In this document: piece by piece, positions 60,616-64,000 of the stretch | Layout: each line of letters starts with the position of its first letter | Position numbering within the stretch: the first letter of the stretch is position 1 | DNA from: Pseudophaeomoniella oleicola | Taxonomy: Eukaryota; Ascomycota; Eurotiomycetes; Phaeomoniellales; Phaeomoniellaceae | Assembly: GCA_003868215.1 (NCBI GenBank) | Contig: QWDQ01000047.1 | Span: 1 to 64,000, forward strand | Length of the DNA: 64,000 bases | Direction: 5' to 3' | Position numbers and translations under genes: made by a program | The notes under the pieces: model-generated | Told to the model about the DNA's origin: nothing | Databases searched by the model: none | Seen by the model: only the letters and a program-made list of their open reading frames with translations

Positions 60616-61459
60616 TGTGTTCTCGTCTGTTGGTTGAAGTCACGTTATTGGGTACGGACAGTGTCACAGCGAAGGAGAAGAATAGAGGTCTACTGAATCC
60701 TGCATTTCTACACAGACGAGACGATTGATATACATCTATGTCCTGCCTGGCTCACAAGACAGACAGACATGAGAGGAGGAAGAGGAGGCTGAAGCATCTG
60801 GCGCTTACTTGGACTTCCTTGCCGCCCCTGACGTTACGTTACCTGCAAGTCTTGGCACTCGCACTTGACAGGACAATGTTTCGCGACTACTGCAGTATCA
60901 CTCATCTATTGGATGACATGCTACGATTCCAAGACATTAACCGCCAGAATTGCGCTATAGTTCCAATTACGGCTGGACCTTCTATCACAACAGATATGGA
61001 CATGGACCACGACACCAACTTGTTCATGTAGAGCCTTTTCAGCCTGCCATGATTGTTTCTACATAGATCTGTCTCGTCGGTCAGCGCCAGCGAGGAATGT
61101 CAAGATGCAGTATGCCTTGTGGAAACCGGCAAAATCACTGGGCATAAATAGAAAGCCTATCCTATGGCATACGAATTCCGTCAGTGGGTATTCATTACCA
61201 TGAACAACTACCAATCCAACCAGACAAGTAGGCCCATTGCTTTTGCGGCTTGAGCCAGAAGCTTCGATATCAGCACCTGCCGCAGAGCAGTATTACCCCG
61301 AGATCCGGACATCTCGATTGTATCGTTTGGCCATAGAGTCGCTGGAAGTTGTTGAATGCGGTTATATATTCTAACTCTAGGACCCCTGGGGGAGATCAGT
61401 CCCAAACGAAGCGAACGCATATAAGTTTAGTCACCGTCATCAAGAGCGATCAGGCCACG
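60616..61459. other. Intergenic region
   Basis: 844 bp between divergently read genes. An open frame at 60738-61031 (plus) has erratic composition and is not called. No repeats stand out. Confidence 0.5.
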
Positions 61460-62536
61460 ATGCGTGCTACGTCTTGCTTCCTCTGTGTTCTGGCCGCGAT
61501 ACAGGTTTCTACAACAGTTGCGTTAATGCACCCAGCCCTTTGGGCCGCTGCACAGGCAATACCAGTAGGCCTTAAATTGCTCTCAGGGACGTCAGTCCCT
61601 TCACAGTATGTCAGTACCGTGAAGTGGCTTGGGGGTCTCGGCGTCGCCTTTATTAGCTTTGGTAGCGTGCTGTCAACCGCACAGCAGTGCTCTCCGGGGA
61701 AGGATGGTGAACCTATCGACGCGTTGGACTGTGCGGAGGCCGTGCTCATGACGAGCACTGGCTTTTGTTTTGCAGGGCAGGCACACTTGAAGTATGCGGC
61801 TACATGGAGCAAGAGAGACACTGTTGCTGTTGATGAACTCATGTCCCTACTCCCAGGCCATGTCAAACTTACAGACATCTGATTATATGGAAGTGGCCTT
61901 CCATACAATTCTTCCGGTCCCACAGGTCGTCGCCACAACCTTCATGTACGTGAAGAGCCAATCGATGTCTTCTACAACGGATCTCTTCCACTCACCTTTG
62001 TGTATCATCATGATCTGTCTACCCTTGCTGCCGATGGCACAAACGGCACAAGCTCTAGCTACCTTCCCATTTTCATAGCAACCGATGGACAAAAGTTCAA
62101 GATCAACCACATCAAGCCCATCGATGGGAACTACCAATTCACGAACCAGACGACGAGTATCTCGCGCCGATACGCACCGGTTCGTCGCGGAAGCATCGTT
62201 TTCCAGTACAGCCATGCTGGCGTCGGAGGCGTCAAAATACAGTGCAATTCCAATAATGTTGCAAGCTGGGACCGCGTACAAAGTTGGTATAGCTCCAGAA
62301 AGACGCATTCGCCTATGTGGTGGCTAAAGACAATGGCCGCCGAATCGCCCTGGGTTGGCCATTCCTTCAAAAAGTGGGTCTATTTCCTCCAGCTAGAAGA
62401 TACCGACTACGAGACCGGGCAATGGATCATGGAAGCCGAGACGGACCCCTTCAACAATCAATGGGAGACGGGTTGGAACTGGTGCTTCGGGGTCAAGAAG
62501 ACGAATTGTGAGAGGGGAGTCAAAAACCACGGATGA
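61460..62536 (+). CDS. Secreted-protein-like reading frame with one internal TGA
   Basis: From ATG 61460 the frame encodes a hydrophobic leader (CFLCVLAAIQVSTTVA, probable signal peptide) and a Gly/Ser-rich middle with several cysteines, up to TGA at 61880-61882. The same frame then stays open for 217 more codons with protein-like composition (PIDVFYNGSLPLTFVYHHD, then WVGHSFKKWVYFLQLED) and ends after KKTNCERGVKNHG. The second part has no nearby ATG of its own. I tried GT..AG introns that would remove the TGA and found none that keeps frame. I recognise no family. Either the 140-aa first part is the real protein and the rest is a relic, or one gene carries a nonsense codon or base error. Confidence 0.45.
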
Positions 62537-63302
62537 GAAGCAACCTTTGAGCATGCCTGTTGTCGGCATTATGCATTCTACGGTGTTTTTACTTGGGGCG
62601 AAACCGTTGCTGCTGTAACAATTAGTTCTGTTCACATGATGACGTACATACTGTTGTCGGCGTCTTTGTCCATCTAGCGTTTTACTTGGATCATACTTGC
62701 CTCCGTTCATTAACCAGGGAAATCTTTTTCGCATACATACATGCTAGCGCACCAGGGAGCGTAATATCCAACTCTGTCAATCAACATGAAGAATTTTCGT
62801 CCGCCGTCGACCCTTCCTCCTCCTCCTCCATCAGGCCGTCACTCTCCCCTCATCCCCCTTCTCCCTCCCCTTTATCAAACGAAGCAACCAGGCACCATAT
62901 TCTCCCCTCAACCTCCACCACCAACAACAAAACCCTCTTAATTGACCTTGTATTCAACACAGAACCACCCCTGAGTCGGTCAGAGCGTAAGGTAGGTAGG
63001 TACCCGTCAGGCGTTCAGGGGGGGGGGGGCTAAGCACGTGCCGGATGTAATCTGTTACACCGTTGTGATATCTACCTTTTACATACCTACATAAATACAT
63101 ATTTCTCAGCCAACAATCATTTCGACAAGCTCCCCCCTCCCTCTCTCCCTACCTAAGTAGGCAAAGCGACAGCAAAAAAAAAAAAGGAGGAAAGAGTGTA
63201 ACTAACTAAAGAGAAAAAGTAAAATGCTTTCGAAGTCATTCTGATCAAAAGGGGGGGGGAAGTAGTAGAAGGTAATTAGATAAGGTAGATATATACAATA
63301 CC

Positions 63303-63342
63303 TTAGGTACCTACCTAGGTACCTAGGTACCTACCTACCTCC
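63303..63342. repeat. CCTAGGTACC palindrome cluster
   Basis: Overlapping TAGGTACCTA and TACCTAGGTA units fill about 40 bp; the densest copy of a motif scattered through the intergenic DNA of the window. Confidence 0.9.
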
Positions 63343-63469
63343 TTATACAGATGACAGACAACCAAGAGTTAAATCTTCAGAAGGTTGGGTTTATATAAAC
63401 ATTTCGCTTTGCTTTAATAGGGAATTAATAATAATACTAACAATCTGTACAGAATGTTGACATGAAACG

Positions 63470-63525
63470 CTTTCTTTCTTTCTTTCTCTCTTTCTCTCTT
63501 GCTTGCTTGCTTGCTTGCTTGCTTT
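63470..63525. repeat. CTTT and CTTG tetranucleotide microsatellite
   Basis: Six or so CTTT units pass through a CTTTCTCT transition into six CTTG units. Confidence 0.9.
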
Positions 63526-64000
63526 GCTGGTGTTTACTTAAAAACAACTTTCCTGTCCAATCCAATCAATTGAAAGAAAAAGCGGCCTGAGAGAGAAACT
63601 TTGACGGGACCGTTTCAAACTTCTTCCCCAGTGATTTTTCAGGATTTACATAACATACATAACATACATAAAAAGAACGAATCGCTTCATTTATTAAAAC
63701 CGAGAATGTAAAGGCTCAAGAATGGAAGGTGTGAGTTCCCGTTCGAGTCTTTTCCGTCAATCATCCAGATGACATGGAAGGACGGGTCATGCTCGCGCTC
63801 CTGTACACTTGCGCTGCGGCTTTTTGTAGCCTGTCACCGTCATCGTCACTATCTTCATCTTCTTCGACTAGAGCCTCATCGTCATCGTAGTCGTTGTTAT
63901 CGTGCTTGGTTCGATGGTTGTACGTGGGAATGGCGTGATCTGAGAGGCTAGAGAATGGGTTGCGGGGGGGTGGTGCGAGGGGATGTGATGTTTCGGACGT

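Larger units (their letters stand above)
62537..64000. other. Low-complexity intergenic region to window end
   Basis: Contains G runs (63019-63028, 63251-63259), a dense CCTAGGTACC palindrome cluster (63303-63342), a CTTT then CTTG microsatellite (63470-63525) and ACATAACAT repeats (63646-63670). No gene is called; the frame near 63769 is short and motif-free. Confidence 0.6.

Noticed and set aside
60738-61031. 97-codon plus-strand frame
   Set aside because: Composition unlike the real genes here and no motif.

Overview
The window is nuclear DNA of a filamentous ascomycete (Pezizomycotina). The evidence is many short introns (about 45-60 bp, GT..AG, CTAAC/CTGAC-type branch sites), orthologue-like copies of the fungal regulators NsdD and FacB/Cat8, a Dicer-like 2 gene, and a RIP-like AT-rich transposon relic. 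I cannot fix the class from sequence alone. All exon models below were made by eye from reading frames, splice signals and family knowledge; no database search was run.

Layout. 1-6151 is gene-free and rich in microsatellites and TACGTA/CCTAGG palindromes, starting with a poly-C tract of about 110 nt. nsdD (minus strand, 6152-7748) and facB (plus strand, 16733-19824) point away from each other across about 9 kb without a supportable gene. Then comes a large uncharacterised fungal protein gene (20793-25581) carrying one in-frame TGA, convergent with dcl2 (minus, 26053-30686). A housekeeping block follows: 20S proteasome alpha-2 subunit (minus, 31170-32211), divergent from a RING-CH membrane protein (plus, 32654-33682), an unknown 393-aa protein with a 15-bp coding minisatellite, and a secreted Gly/Pro/His-rich repeat protein. 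Next are a four-exon NTF2-like plus flavin monooxygenase (37999-39963), an F-box protein (minus, 40809-42422) and an SRP40/Nopp140-type nucleolar protein (43133-44746).

45645-47493 is a complete but mutated DNA transposon of the Fot1/pogo (Tc1-mariner) type: 43-bp terminal inverted repeats, TA on both sides and an extremely AT-rich body. Beyond it a membrane-anchored GH12 endoglucanase (minus, 48422-49604) and a cellulose-synthase-like GT2 polysaccharide synthase (plus, 51613-53939) form a divergent pair, followed by an anion:cation symporter of the major facilitator superfamily (minus, 55045-56797), a small two-exon membrane protein (minus, 59905-60615) and an interrupted secreted-protein-like reading frame (61460-62536). 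The rest is low-complexity intergenic DNA.

The most interesting candidate system is the GH12/GT2 pair. A polysaccharide synthase beside a membrane-anchored endo-glucanase resembles bacterial BcsA/BcsZ and plant CesA/KORRIGAN logic, and could be a fungal mixed-linkage or cellulose-like glucan module. Other points worth a look are single in-frame TGA codons in two otherwise open genes, a likely GC-AG intron in dcl2, four stop-free 3n introns in nsdD and the proteasome gene, and intergenic palindromes.
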